A stretch of DNA of 63,234 bases from NCBI GenBank assembly GCA_016721905.1, contig JADKHH010000032.1, positions 1-63,234 of the forward strand. Direction: 5' to 3'. The position numbers and the translations under genes are program-made. Below the pieces are notes generated by a model. The model did no database searches. It saw nothing but the letters and a program-made list of their open reading frames with translations, and was not told the DNA's origin. This document shows, piece by piece, positions 1 through 8,471 of this stretch (its first letter is position 1; every line of letters begins with the position of its first letter). The stretch is from Candidatus Opimibacter skivensis. GTDB taxonomy: Bacteria > Bacteroidota > Bacteroidia > Chitinophagales > Saprospiraceae.

Positions 1-78
1 ATAACTGATGCTTGGTTTGAGGCACCAGCGGAAATTGATTTGATTTAATACCTGAAACCAGGTATGTAAATATAACCG

Positions 79-750
79 CTAAAATCCATAATTCAATGAA
101 ATGCTCTTCAAAGGATTCAAAAACGAATTGTATACACGCCTGTGGTATGGATAAGTGGTCCTGGACTGGAAATGATGCGGATTGCTTCTGGTAATCGTAC
201 CATTTTCAGTGACCCATAGGAATTCCATATTGCTTTCCCAGGAGATGGATAATGATTTGACTAGCCGAAAGTATATTCCAAATGCCGGAGCAAATCCAAT
301 CCCCTGGTTGAGGAGATCAAAGGCGGAATAAGTACCTGCATATCCGCCATAAAAAGAAGACGTGAATGTTGAAACCAGGTAAATACAATCAACAGCGATG
401 TATGGCCTGATTGACTTATCAACAAAGGTCAGTTGATAGCCAAGGTTAAATTTGCCTTCGAGATGCTGGCACTCCCCAATCACATCACCCACTCCGCCTG
501 AATGGGAATCTTTATACTCACCGCCAAGTCGAAAGGCATGGATCCCCAGATGCCTTTTATACCGGATGCCATTGAAAATGTTGGTATAAAAATCCGGAGT
601 TAACTCATGTCCATACTTAGCCGAAATACTCAATAGGGATATACCGACTTCGTGCTTAAATGTAGTAGATGGAATGTCAGTCTGTGCAGCACAAAAGAGT
701 GGAATACACCAAAAGAGGAAGGAAATACGTAGGTGGTTTTGCAGGAGCAT
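79..750 (-). CDS. Probable small outer-membrane beta-barrel protein
   Basis: The product begins with a hydrophobic signal segment ending in FCAAQ. About 200 residues follow that are rich in Tyr, Gly and Phe in short alternating stretches, and the chain ends in Phe (LNYGF). These traits are usual for Bacteroidota outer-membrane barrels of this size. The start at 750 was chosen because that ATG opens directly into the signal peptide; an in-frame ATG at 771 would only add seven polar residues. No named family motif was recognised, so the function is unknown. The gene lies about 270 bp downstream of aqpZ on the same strand. The gap contains no clear promoter and only a weak inverted repeat. A periplasmic or surface lipocalin-like fold is an alternative reading. 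Confidence 0.5.
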   Translation of the reverse strand: MLLQNHLRISFLFWCIPLFCAAQTDIPSTTFKHEVGISLLSISAKYGHELTPDFYTNIFNGIRYKRHLGIHAFRLGGEYKDSHSGGVGDVIGECQHLEGKFNLGYQLTFVDKSIRPYIAVDCIYLVSTFTSSFYGGYAGTYSAFDLLNQGIGFAPAFGIYFRLVKSLSISWESNMEFLWVTENGTITRSNPHHFQSRTTYPYHRRVYNSFLNPLKSISLNYGF

Positions 751-1019
751 CACAGGATGAACGTCAGCCAATGGTGACGAATTGTTCAGTTTGAATCTTG
801 ACAGAATGCGAGAACCTTATGTCTTTGGCACAGGGATTGAAAGAGAAAATATCGTTGTTGGGGAAAAGTGATCGATGCTTGGAGAGTTAACGAACCAAAG
901 AGTACCAGGCACGCAGATTCTTTGCCATAGCTTTAGCGACACCAAACACCCGGTGGAAGATTAGGCACTCCCCGTTTGCATCAACAGGGCGGAGCCGGCC
1001 ACTCGATTAGCCATTGTTT

Positions 1020-1706
1020 TTATTCACCCTCGGGCGAAATCATTTTATAAACAATCCCAGCTAAGATTGCACCTACCACTGGCGCGACAATAAAAAGCCA
1101 AAGCTGTTCGATGGCCCAACCTTGGGCAAATAGTGCCTGACTAATACTTCTCGCAGGATTTACGGAAGTGTTGGTGACAGGAATACTGATTAAATGAATA
1201 AGTGTCAATCCAAGTCCAATAGCCAGTCCTGCAAATCCTTTGGCTGCTTTGGAATGCGTTGCTCCTAATATGATTATTAAGAACATAAAGGTCATTATGG
1301 TTTCTGTGACCAGGGCGGCAGTCAGACTATATCCACCTGGCGAGTGTTCTCCATATCCATTTGCGGCAAATCCACCAATTTCAAATCCTGCCTTTCCACT
1401 GGCGATAATGTAAAGGATCCCAGCTCCTGCAATACCTCCCAATATCTGGGCCGCCATGTAGGGAAGCAGCTCTTTCTTGTCAAAACGACCACCCATCCAA
1501 AGTCCGATCGAAACAGCGGGGTTAAGGTGACAACCGGAAATGTGTCCGATAGCATAGGCCATGGTCACTACCGTCAAGCCAAAAGCGATTGAAACACCTA
1601 CAAATCCAATTCCTAATTCAGGATATGCTGCGGCTAAAACAGCGCTTCCACATCCTCCAAGGACTAACCAGAAGGTTCCGATAAATTCTGCTATTACCTT
1701 TTTCAT
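1020..1706 (-). CDS. aqpZ: Aquaporin Z, water channel
   Basis: This is a 228-residue MIP-family channel of the inner membrane that conducts water. Both pore motifs are present: HLNPAVS near residue 62 and SVNPARS near residue 184. The selectivity filter matches water-specific AqpZ: Phe in the first helix (FWLVLGG), His just before the first NPA loop (AIGHISG), and Thr and Arg around the second (VTNTSVNPAR). Length and the six hydrophobic helices are normal. The start MKKVIAEFIGTFW is the usual family start. The gene is intact, unlike many neighbours. It follows a 230-bp inverted-repeat element (1753-1982) on its 5' side, and a plain promoter was not recognised in the intervening 46 bp. Identification is secure. 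Confidence 0.95.
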   Translation of the reverse strand: MKKVIAEFIGTFWLVLGGCGSAVLAAAYPELGIGFVGVSIAFGLTVVTMAYAIGHISGCHLNPAVSIGLWMGGRFDKKELLPYMAAQILGGIAGAGILYIIASGKAGFEIGGFAANGYGEHSPGGYSLTAALVTETIMTFMFLIIILGATHSKAAKGFAGLAIGLGLTLIHLISIPVTNTSVNPARSISQALFAQGWAIEQLWLFIVAPVVGAILAGIVYKMISPEGE

Positions 1707-1752
1707 TTTCGTTGTGTTTTTAAGTTACTATAAAGAACGGTCTGTTTTCTAG

Positions 1753-1982
1753 CATAACGACGAGGGATGCTTGAAGACAGGCCGACTGAGTTCGGGTTGT
1801 CTCCGGGGCATCTTCCTCCAAATTTACTTTTTTCTTTTAGTTGACGAAGCTAAGTTTTGTTTGTGGGTCGGTAGCGAAGGCGAACCTTTGGCCTCCGTGG
1901 CTTTTGGTGGGCATAGATCGAAAGCCAGCGAAGGAGGCATTCTCAATTGAGATTGCCCTGCTTATGAGTATCCGATATTGTA
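1753..1982 (-). repeat. attC-like imperfect inverted repeat (element 3)
   Basis: The arms are GGATGCTTGAAGACAGG near 1765 and CCTGCTTATGAGTATCC near 1957, which pair imperfectly. They closely match the arms of element 1 (4258-4388), as do the adjoining GGCCGACT and TCCAAATTTAC tracts. Read on the minus strand, the element ends in CGTTATGC, which resembles an integron core site. About 100 bp of extra sequence lies between the shared parts. It fills the whole gap between the 321-residue gene and aqpZ. Confidence 0.6.
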
Positions 1983-2028
1983 GTTCATGTCATTATTGAT
2001 AAAATCGCTGCATGGGATTGAAATAGTA

Positions 2029-2994
2029 TTACCAGCCTCTTTTTCTTCTTCTCTTTGCACTATCCCATTTGCGTCTTTCTGCTTTGTTATAATAACGAAG
2101 ATAGATATCGTCTTGCGCTGTTGGTTCCAAATCCGTAAATGTCCACTGTATGGTTTTCTGTGTGGAATCGATGCTGAAAATACCTGGTGCAACTTGTTCA
2201 ATAGTTTCAATATCAATATCGTGAAGTTGGATCTTAATGGATGCCTTTCCAATGCTTTTATACCAACCGCTACCCGTTCTTAAGATGTAATTAAAATATC
2301 TAAAATCTCCGCCATATCCAAGACCTGATGGCAATGCGTATACGACCTTTATTTGCCTTTTTGCTTGCCTATCGAATTTTACATTCCAAACGTACCAAGG
2401 GAAATTTCCTTTTTCTTGTTGCTCTTTAAACTCGACCCAAAGCTTGGAGCCAAGGCTGGGTTTGGATTCTCTCCATTCAAATAGATCTTGCAATGCCTTT
2501 TGAGTCTTTTGGTAGGTTCCAGGTGGATAAATGGTTCTGTTTCCCTTTTCCTTTACGCCGTTTGCAGCATAGATACTATCTCTTTTTCGCTGGTATTCGT
2601 TGTCAAAGTGGTAAACAGACATATACTTTCTGTATATACTGTCCATTTCGGCTGGTACTTGAATATCCTTTTCAGTGAGCAGCCTTTCGTCAACATATAT
2701 GCTAAAATTACCCCGATCGGTTGGCGTATACTTGCCCATTGACCAATACTGAAAATTCATTTCAGGAAACCCAATCTGTATTTCAGTGGCATCACCGAAA
2801 TTCTCGAGATTAAAAGTGCATTCAACCTTTGCTGAGTCATTGTATATGTCTGCGAATACATACTCACTCGTCATTTGAATTTTGCAATCAGCGACCGTGT
2901 AAATACCGTTAACAACGATGGGGTTAGGAGCGATGTCAGCAATTACCGGGCTACATGATAAAATTAATAGTATAAGACAGAATATTTGTTTCAT
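2029..2994 (-). CDS. Secreted protein of unknown function (321 aa)
   Basis: The protein has a typical signal peptide (MKQIFCLILLILSCSPVIA). The mature part begins DIAPNPIVVNG and continues as a predominantly beta region up to about residue 100. A charged middle part with many Lys, Arg and Glu follows, and the C-terminus is strongly basic (KAERRKWDSAKRRRKRGW). The N-terminal layout, with a short Pro-Asn motif after the signal peptide and then a membrane-interaction-like beta domain, resembles periplasmic DUF4424-type proteins, but I cannot confirm that family. The gene is flanked on both sides by large inverted repeats (1753-1982 and 3010-3138), with its start 16 bp from one of them. That is the arrangement of a mobile gene cassette. 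Base composition is more AT-rich than in the housekeeping genes of the window. Confidence 0.6.
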   Translation of the reverse strand: MKQIFCLILLILSCSPVIADIAPNPIVVNGIYTVADCKIQMTSEYVFADIYNDSAKVECTFNLENFGDATEIQIGFPEMNFQYWSMGKYTPTDRGNFSIYVDERLLTEKDIQVPAEMDSIYRKYMSVYHFDNEYQRKRDSIYAANGVKEKGNRTIYPPGTYQKTQKALQDLFEWRESKPSLGSKLWVEFKEQQEKGNFPWYVWNVKFDRQAKRQIKVVYALPSGLGYGGDFRYFNYILRTGSGWYKSIGKASIKIQLHDIDIETIEQVAPGIFSIDSTQKTIQWTFTDLEPTAQDDIYLRYYNKAERRKWDSAKRRRKRGW

Positions 2995-3009
2995 CAGTTC
3001 TTTTAGATG

Positions 3010-3138
3010 GACTAGCGATCCGGGCTATGGGCAATGGCGATTCGTTGCAATTGTCTTTTAAGCCCTTGGTTTTTCCTCGAAGGTAATAATCTTTAAGTGA
3101 TTCACTTTCCGCCATTGCTCATAGCTGCTGTTAGCGAC
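3010..3138 (-). repeat. attC-like imperfect inverted repeat (element 2)
   Basis: The arms GGCTATGGGCAATGGCG (from 3023) and CGCCATTGCTCATAGC (from 3110) pair over about 16 bases with one mismatch. On the minus strand the outer boundary begins GTCGCTAACAGC, matching the inverse-core-like end of element 1 (GTCGCTAACGG on the plus strand at 4258). The arm sequence differs from elements 1 and 3, but size and position relative to genes are the same. Confidence 0.6.
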
Positions 3139-3153
3139 ATTATAATATTTCGT

Positions 3154-3615
3154 TCATATTCTCACTTCTAATAATCGTTCTTTTTCTAGAGGAGTAAACG
3201 ATATCCATTTGTCTCTAACTTTAGAATAATTTCCATTTTTCAATTGTACATGATAGAGCTCAGTTAGCATATTTATTAAATCCGTTTGAGAAATAATATC
3301 CTTCAATGATAAATCGATGCAGATAATATTTCCGATTTCCAAAAAGGGATTTCCGTTTCCTTTGCGTAGGCTGTTCGTTTCGTGGTCAAGCAAATTAATA
3401 ACGTATTCCTTAATATTTTGGCATTTTAATATTGATATTGGAGTAATAGAAGCATTAATGCCTTCAATGAACTCATGTAATGCTATGACATCTCCCTGTG
3501 GTTCGACAATGGTTCTTGAACCAATAAGAAATGGGATAGTTAGTCCATTATTAAAATAATGATGTTTATCAAAATGTCTCAAAACTTTGTGCCAATAAGG
3601 GATATCGGGGTTCAT
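3154..3615 (-). CDS. Hypothetical protein, 153 aa
   Basis: No family was recognised. The protein is soluble, with no signal peptide or membrane segment, and mixes charged and aliphatic residues (for example ALHEFIEGINASITPIS and NLLDHETNSLRKGNGNPF). It starts 17 bp after the stop of the 203-residue membrane protein at 3633-4244, so the two are probably translated from one message. Together they lie between two large inverted repeats (3010-3138 and 4258-4388), like a two-gene cassette. The region is AT-rich. The predicted start MNPDIPYWHKV is the only ATG that uses the full open frame. An immunity protein or accessory subunit is possible, but nothing in the sequence proves it. Confidence 0.5.
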   Translation of the reverse strand: MNPDIPYWHKVLRHFDKHHYFNNGLTIPFLIGSRTIVEPQGDVIALHEFIEGINASITPISILKCQNIKEYVINLLDHETNSLRKGNGNPFLEIGNIICIDLSLKDIISQTDLINMLTELYHVQLKNGNYSKVRDKWISFTPLEKERLLEVRI

Positions 3616-3632
3616 TATTTTTTAAAAGTATT

Positions 3633-4244
3633 TTATGAGCCAAATCTCTTTGAAACTTGTATGCTTTTATAAACTATAGCTCCAAATTGCTCCTCTTCTA
3701 TTCCAAGTTGATTGAAAATATTTCCAGTAATTTCAAGTTCTAAATCGGTTGGTGGACCATCACATGTTATCATGCCCCAGGCAATAACTGCTAGGAGTTC
3801 TTTTTGCTTTTGACTTAATTGATTTAGATCATTAATCATGTTTTCGATTCCTCCGATTTTGAAGTATTCCGTAGATTTAGTGGCATGCACATTTAGGTAT
3901 TCAATATACTGATTTAAATAATTTCGTTTATCTCTTACAGATCCCTTAAATTCTTCTCCAACCCCTGTAGCTATCCACATATTAATTCTTGACATCTTTT
4001 GATTTGTATTTAAATCACCAAAGATGCTCTTAATCGGATTTTCAATACTTGTTTTAGTTGTAGGATTAGAGTAGCTCTGAGCATTGTCAGATTTTATTCT
4101 CGACAACCAAAATCCAAGGAAGAAAATAATCCACATTGTCGTCCCTTCAATTGGTCCAACGTCTTTGAATTTTATCATCATGAAAATGAAAGCAATGGCG
4201 GGTAAAATCATTATAGAGCACCCTATATTTCTTGTTGTTACCAT
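3633..4244 (-). CDS. Membrane-anchored hypothetical protein, 203 aa
   Basis: Two hydrophobic helices lie within the first 50 residues (SIMILPAIAFIFMMIKF and MWIIFFLGFWLSRI). A cytoplasmic or periplasmic domain of about 150 residues follows, rich in Gln, Asn and Glu, including LNQLSQKQKELLAVIAWGM and an acidic helix near residue 165. No known domain was recognised. The start codon lies 14 bp from the end of the inverted-repeat element at 4258-4388, the spacing expected for a cassette gene reading away from its attC site. The next gene (3154-3615) follows after 17 bp. A sensor or effector anchored by a two-helix hairpin is one possibility. AT-rich base composition and the absence of relatives in the window suggest acquisition. 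Confidence 0.55.
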   Translation of the reverse strand: MVTTRNIGCSIMILPAIAFIFMMIKFKDVGPIEGTTMWIIFFLGFWLSRIKSDNAQSYSNPTTKTSIENPIKSIFGDLNTNQKMSRINMWIATGVGEEFKGSVRDKRNYLNQYIEYLNVHATKSTEYFKIGGIENMINDLNQLSQKQKELLAVIAWGMITCDGPPTDLELEITGNIFNQLGIEEEQFGAIVYKSIQVSKRFGS

Positions 4245-4257
4245 AATTATTCTATTG

Positions 4258-4388
4258 TCGCTAACGGTCCAGGATGCTCGTAGGCAGGCCGACTATGTTT
4301 CATGCTGTCTCCGTGGTTCCTTTGTCCAAATTTACGTTTTCATTCTCAATGTAGATAGCCCTGCTTATGAGCATCCAATGTTATGTGC
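4258..4388 (-). repeat. attC-like imperfect inverted repeat (element 1)
   Basis: The arms GGATGCTCGTAGGCAGG (from 4271) and CCTGCTTATGAGCATCC (from 4361) pair over 17 bases with two mismatches. They are flanked by GTCGCTAACGG on one side and AATGTTATGTGC on the other, so the outer boxes (GCTAAC/GTTAT) are also roughly complementary. On the minus strand it lies 6 bp after the stop of the T9SS protein and ends about 14 bp before the next start codon. It shares arms and spacer tracts with element 3. Confidence 0.62.
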
Positions 4389-4394
4389 TACCGT

Positions 4395-6074
4395 CTATTG
4401 CCCGGTCAAGATAATTGGTATGGTATTGATAATGCTATTTTTGTCAAAAATCGAAAGGTGATAAAGTCCTGGGGGCAATCCAGTCAGGTCAACATCAAAA
4501 TCATGTCCAACTACCTTTCCATCTTTTAATTGCGAACCCTTCTCATCAAAAACAATATACGTCAAAACAGGTATGTTTGAAATGGCTTCTGAAAGCTTCA
4601 CATGGAATATACCACTTGATGGATTTGGAGATACAAGTATTCTGCTGTAATGATCATCAAGCGGATTAACTGAAACTGTTCCGTCAGGATCGAATACGAC
4701 CAACTTTATACCTTCTGAAGTCTTAGAGTGAACAAATATCCTGTCGCCCATAAAACTGAAATTAATAGGACTTTCAATTCTTCCTCCTGATGTAGATTCT
4801 AGAAACTCATATTTATTACCATTCACAAAATCCTTTGACATGGCCTGTATTGCGCCATCTTGTGAATTATAACGTCCAAAATACATTTTACCATTATACG
4901 CCTGCAAGGTGTAATCGGTATCGAAAGGGATAGACGTGGATTCCTTAACACTCATTCCATTTTTAAAATTCGTCCGTACTAGTCCCCTTTGGGTTTCTGT
5001 TGGATTGTAATAATAGATTGAGTCATCCTGAAAATGCGAGAAAATAAAATCTACATTGTTATCGTTTCGAATATCTGTAATCTCATATTCTTGTCCAAAA
5101 AGAGACCGAAGAAAATACCTAATACTACCATTTGAATTTTTTCCTCTCCAAACTATATCCTGATATGACAATGCGGGCTCATTTGGAAATGCTGGACCCC
5201 AATATGGTTTCTTTGGATTTAAGACCTCTAAAACTGTATAATTTGGGAATTCAATATTTGTAACATCTAGACATGAATCTATGCTTTGTGTATATTGATA
5301 TACAACCTTCTCATTGTTGTCAAGGTAATCGACAATCCACTCCTTCCCAGAGTAAAACAAATTTTGGACTTGGTACATTTGCTTTTCAATAAGTGGGCAA
5401 AGCAATTTAAAACCCGAGCCATTCTGTCTATAAAAACCCACGTCCCCCCATTCGGCCGCTGTGCTATCAAATACTGAAGTCACAAAAAACTCCCCAGTGT
5501 ATGGCCCCACTTCCATTATATCTCCCTGGAACACCCTCAACCTATCATCATAAGGGGTAGTAGTATTGTTTAAATAATTATGATACAAAATAAGGGTGTC
5601 ACCTGTTGATTTATCAAGGGCTTCAATTAAAAGGTCATGATTGAAATCACTTGGAGTATGTAACTCGAATATCTTTAAATAATTATACTCATTATTATTA
5701 TCACCATTATCATAAAAGACCTCAGTAGTCTCAGTCCCACCATAAGATGAATACCAAACGTATCCCACTCTAAAGATGAGTTCGTCATTTCTTCTGAAAA
5801 TGAAAGACGTAAAATCACTAGATAACGGTGCGTCCTCATTTAATACCCAAAATGAAGTATCCCCGTTTGTCATCAGGATATTTCTATCCCCTGAACTACT
5901 ATTTACTGTATAGAAAAGTAAATAACCGTTGTAAGTCGAGATAAAGGAGGAATCCTTGTCAATAGTGACATCAATCCCGCTGGGATCTTTAACGGTCCAG
6001 ATAGCCTGACCAATCGTTTCACAAAATGTAAAAATTGAAAGGCACATGGCTAATACGAAATTATAAATTCTCAT
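4395..6074 (-). CDS. Secreted protein with T9SS type A sorting domain, 559 aa
   Basis: The N-terminus is a signal peptide (MRIYNFVLAMCLSIFTFCET). About 430 residues of beta-rich, Asn/Asp/Tyr-rich sequence follow, with repeated short units that look like propeller blades or a similar all-beta fold. The last 80 residues form a classical Por secretion sorting domain: ILVSPNPSSGIFHVKL opens it, a VFDEKGSQ strand follows, and LPPGLYHLSIFD precedes the end. Such proteins are exported through the outer membrane by the type IX system and attached to the surface or released. No catalytic motif was found, so the role may be adhesion. It is the first gene, in transcriptional order, of the cassette-like series and is followed after 6 bp by inverted-repeat element 1. 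Confidence 0.7.
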   Translation of the reverse strand: MRIYNFVLAMCLSIFTFCETIGQAIWTVKDPSGIDVTIDKDSSFISTYNGYLLFYTVNSSSGDRNILMTNGDTSFWVLNEDAPLSSDFTSFIFRRNDELIFRVGYVWYSSYGGTETTEVFYDNGDNNNEYNYLKIFELHTPSDFNHDLLIEALDKSTGDTLILYHNYLNNTTTPYDDRLRVFQGDIMEVGPYTGEFFVTSVFDSTAAEWGDVGFYRQNGSGFKLLCPLIEKQMYQVQNLFYSGKEWIVDYLDNNEKVVYQYTQSIDSCLDVTNIEFPNYTVLEVLNPKKPYWGPAFPNEPALSYQDIVWRGKNSNGSIRYFLRSLFGQEYEITDIRNDNNVDFIFSHFQDDSIYYYNPTETQRGLVRTNFKNGMSVKESTSIPFDTDYTLQAYNGKMYFGRYNSQDGAIQAMSKDFVNGNKYEFLESTSGGRIESPINFSFMGDRIFVHSKTSEGIKLVVFDPDGTVSVNPLDDHYSRILVSPNPSSGIFHVKLSEAISNIPVLTYIVFDEKGSQLKDGKVVGHDFDVDLTGLPPGLYHLSIFDKNSIINTIPIILTGQ

Positions 6075-6440
6075 TTTCTACTGTATTGATTAAGAATAAA
6101 TTATGTAAATAAAAAGATACTGAACATCAGTATGGCAATATAGGTAGATCTCCCAACTTGCATTAAGTATGGGCTCAAATTTTTATACCCAAATAAGAAA
6201 TTGTAGGTTCCAGATTGCACATAACACGGATATATACGCAACTCAAGGTACTACACATCTATTGATATTCAATGCTTTAATAGTGCGTTTTTCAATATAT
6301 TCATTGCGTATAGCCAAACTTGCGTTTTTTAAATATTCCTCTATAACCCTCCCTACTCCTGCCCTCCCCACTCCTCCTCAACTCACTCCAGATATTAAGA
6401 GTTCAAAGGATCGACATCACATTTGAATACACAAAACTGA
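6075..6440. other. AT-rich intergenic region with a further inverted repeat
   Basis: No gene is seen here. A perfect 9-bp inverted pair (TATACGCAA at 6233, TTGCGTATA at 6304) encloses about 60 bp. The left arm is bordered by CACATAACAC, which on the minus strand reads GTGTTATGTG like the outer box of element 1. This may be another, more decayed element of the attC-like type, upstream of the 559-residue gene. Confidence 0.35.
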
Positions 6441-6541
6441 AGGGCGCTTCTAATAACTATCAAAATGAGCATTTTAACTTTTATAATGAGCAGGCAATCA
6501 AGATTGAAAATTGATTGCCATTGGGTTATTAGAGGCGCCCT
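6441..6541. mobile_element. MITE-like element, 101 bp
   Basis: The ends form a 17-bp terminal inverted repeat, AGGGCGCTTCTAATAAC at 6441 and the complement of AGGGCGCCTCTAATAAC ending at 6541, with one mismatch. The interior has no coding capacity and contains a smaller palindromic tract around GGCAATCAAGATTGAAAATT. A related element occurs at 27798-27897. The ends resemble those of IS elements, so this is probably a non-autonomous derivative of a transposon outside the window. No clear target-site duplication was seen. Confidence 0.65.
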
Positions 6542-6580
6542 AAAGACCTCATAGAAGTTATAGACGTGGGAGGGATAGGT

Positions 6581-7429
6581 TTAATTAATGTGATATTCCT
6601 TTTTAATCAGTTCATTTAATTTGTCCGTACTTACACGGAAGGAATCCAGTTGACTGATCAGGCCGTTGTTGATCTGCTTTGAACTCAGGATGTCATGCAT
6701 CAATTCGTTTATGCTGGCCTGGTCAGTGGATAAAAACGAATATGCATCAGGCTCAAGTTTGGAAGGCATCAGCAACCTCGCATCAAGTATGGCAGATTTA
6801 CTTTCCAGCAACTTTAAACGGATCGGCCTTTCTGTTTCAAAGGCGGACTTCATCCGGTTTAAACCCAGATAATGCTTATTGATCGCATCAGTGACTGCAC
6901 TGCTGCGTACCAGTCTCAGTCCACCTGAATACGTCAATTGGGAGATGGCACCTGCATTGACATCCGGCAACCCAAAACGCAAAGCCGTACGATTCATGAG
7001 CCGATACACCTGGTATGCATTTTCTTCCGGATCGGGATTGGATAACAAGAGTAGCAACGAATCGAAATTGGAGTTGGTCTGGTTACGCCAGGTGATATAG
7101 GTTTGCAAGGTGATCTTATCATTCGTGAGATCAGCCGACAAGGTGCGCATCAGTTTTTTCTCGCGTTGATGTTCGATCACATGCTCTAGTTGATATTCGG
7201 CCAGGAAGCCACAAAAGACAGCGAGGAAGAGCATCAGGAATTCCCAGAAATAAGACTTCCAACCTCTCTTACCTTCATGATGTGCGTGGTGATGTACTTC
7301 CATTTCTTTGGATTGCTGTATTGGGTGATTTGGATCAGGATTGATCAATAGATTATTTTCGTCCGCTTGGTTGTCCGGCCCGTTAGGGTGTGAGTTTTTG
7401 ATGGATTCTTCTTCAGGCAGGTCGGACAT
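6581..7429 (-). CDS. DUF6090-family membrane protein, 282 aa
   Basis: The family hallmark is the His-rich stretch EVHHHAHHEGKRGWKSYFWE followed by the single transmembrane helix FLMLFLAVFCGFLAEYQLEH and the basic HQREKK motif. The C-terminal 190 residues are mostly helical and probably periplasmic. A polar N-terminal extension of about 40 residues, rich in Asn, Asp and Pro, precedes the His-rich part and is longer than in many relatives. The family is common in Bacteroidota and has no established function. The gene stands alone, 40 bp from the MITE-like element. An ATG nearer the His motif (EMEVHHH) could be the true start. Confidence 0.75.
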   Translation of the reverse strand: MSDLPEEESIKNSHPNGPDNQADENNLLINPDPNHPIQQSKEMEVHHHAHHEGKRGWKSYFWEFLMLFLAVFCGFLAEYQLEHVIEHQREKKLMRTLSADLTNDKITLQTYITWRNQTNSNFDSLLLLLSNPDPEENAYQVYRLMNRTALRFGLPDVNAGAISQLTYSGGLRLVRSSAVTDAINKHYLGLNRMKSAFETERPIRLKLLESKSAILDARLLMPSKLEPDAYSFLSTDQASINELMHDILSSKQINNGLISQLDSFRVSTDKLNELIKKEYHIN

Positions 7430-7628
7430 CAGGGGTACGTGGTCTAAGAGTAAAAAGGTTGGATATGTATGACTGCCGCCATATTATCCCGGCATCCAAA
7501 CATAAGAATTCCCTTTTAATAATTTATGCCTATTTGCCGTGTATAAATCTTGCCGCCGTGTGGGTTTCAGGCATAAGATGCTTGACATGAATCCAGCCAC
7601 CTGAGTATCACCCTGCGTTACTTCACCT

Positions 7629-7991
7629 TTAAGTTTTTAGAACCCCGCTTTTATACAAATTCAATGCTTGCTGTAAGATGTGATCTATAGTTATCATCGG
7701 CAGATCTTTGTGCGGGTCTATCTTGAAGATCTTCATGCGTGAACGCGTACCGGCTTCCAGTTGCGGATGATCCAGATGCTTTCCTTCGACCATCAAGAGA
7801 TAGGGTTCCTGCGTTTTTTTATCGGTCCATAGATAACAAAACACTTTTTTCCGATAACAGAAGCAAGGCATGCCATACTTCACCGTTTCGGTAATATGCC
7901 GGCTCTGGGCGAGGACCAGACTACGTATAGCGAGCATGCAACTTCTGTTGGGCTCGTCCTGGTTTAAATAAAAGCGATCAAGATCAGACAA
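7629..7991 (-). CDS. DUF1801 domain-containing protein (YdhG-like)
   Basis: This 120-residue protein matches the DUF1801/YdhG fold throughout. It starts with the typical FYLNQDEPNRSC segment, then KYGMPCFCYRKKVFCYLW, then the conserved EGKHLDHPQLEAGTRSRMKIFKI and the closing ILQQALNLYKSG. Members are small cytosolic proteins, and an iron-chaperone-like role has been proposed for some. Length and order of motifs are complete. It is a single gene with a short spacing to the divergent side and to the VOC gene at 8029-8421, with which it shares orientation and may be co-transcribed. Confidence 0.8.
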   Translation of the reverse strand: MSDLDRFYLNQDEPNRSCMLAIRSLVLAQSRHITETVKYGMPCFCYRKKVFCYLWTDKKTQEPYLLMVEGKHLDHPQLEAGTRSRMKIFKIDPHKDLPMITIDHILQQALNLYKSGVLKT

Positions 7992-8028
7992 TATGCAACT
8001 AAATTACATGATTAATAATGTTTCACCC

Positions 8029-8421
8029 TCACTCCATGGGCGTACAAATCTCAACCAAAAACCCATCAGGATCCCGCACATAGGCCACCGTCTGTCCCCA
8101 TGGTTTAGTTTTGGGTTTTTCTACCAGTGTGGCACCTGCGGCTATCGCGTTGTTAAGCGTTTCTTCAACATTGTCGGTTGTAAAGCCAATTTCAATACCA
8201 AAGGGCTTATTGTCCAGACTGCTATCAATAAAGCCGTCGCGAAGGTTTGAACCCGCCAGCATGAAGGAAGCAAACGAAAGGGTAGTTTCACCAGCCAGGA
8301 GCTCTCCGTAATCATTGTCCGGTGAAATAAATTTCCGTGCAAAGCCAAAGGCCGTTTCATAGAATGTAACGGACCTTGTGACGTCCCGGACGTAAAGAAT
8401 GGTGTAGGCAAACTTGATCAT
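8029..8421 (-). CDS. VOC-family protein (glyoxalase/bleomycin-resistance fold)
   Basis: The 130-residue protein contains a complete vicinal-oxygen-chelate domain. MIKFAYTILYVRDVTRSVTFYE opens the first beta-alpha-beta-beta-beta module, and WGQTVAYVRDPDGFLVEICTP is the typical closing module with the metal-ligand Glu. It may act on a small electrophile or antibiotic; the substrate cannot be read from sequence. The start at 8421 was chosen because it matches the family start. The open frame extends upstream to 8499, but those extra residues overlap the methyltransferase gene. The neighbouring genes are also small stand-alone enzymes. Confidence 0.82.
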   Translation of the reverse strand: MIKFAYTILYVRDVTRSVTFYETAFGFARKFISPDNDYGELLAGETTLSFASFMLAGSNLRDGFIDSSLDNKPFGIEIGFTTDNVEETLNNAIAAGATLVEKPKTKPWGQTVAYVRDPDGFLVEICTPME

Positions 8422-8471
8422 TGGATTAGGTTTTAAATAAAGTAGATTTTCAGTCTGTTTAAGTTCTGGAA

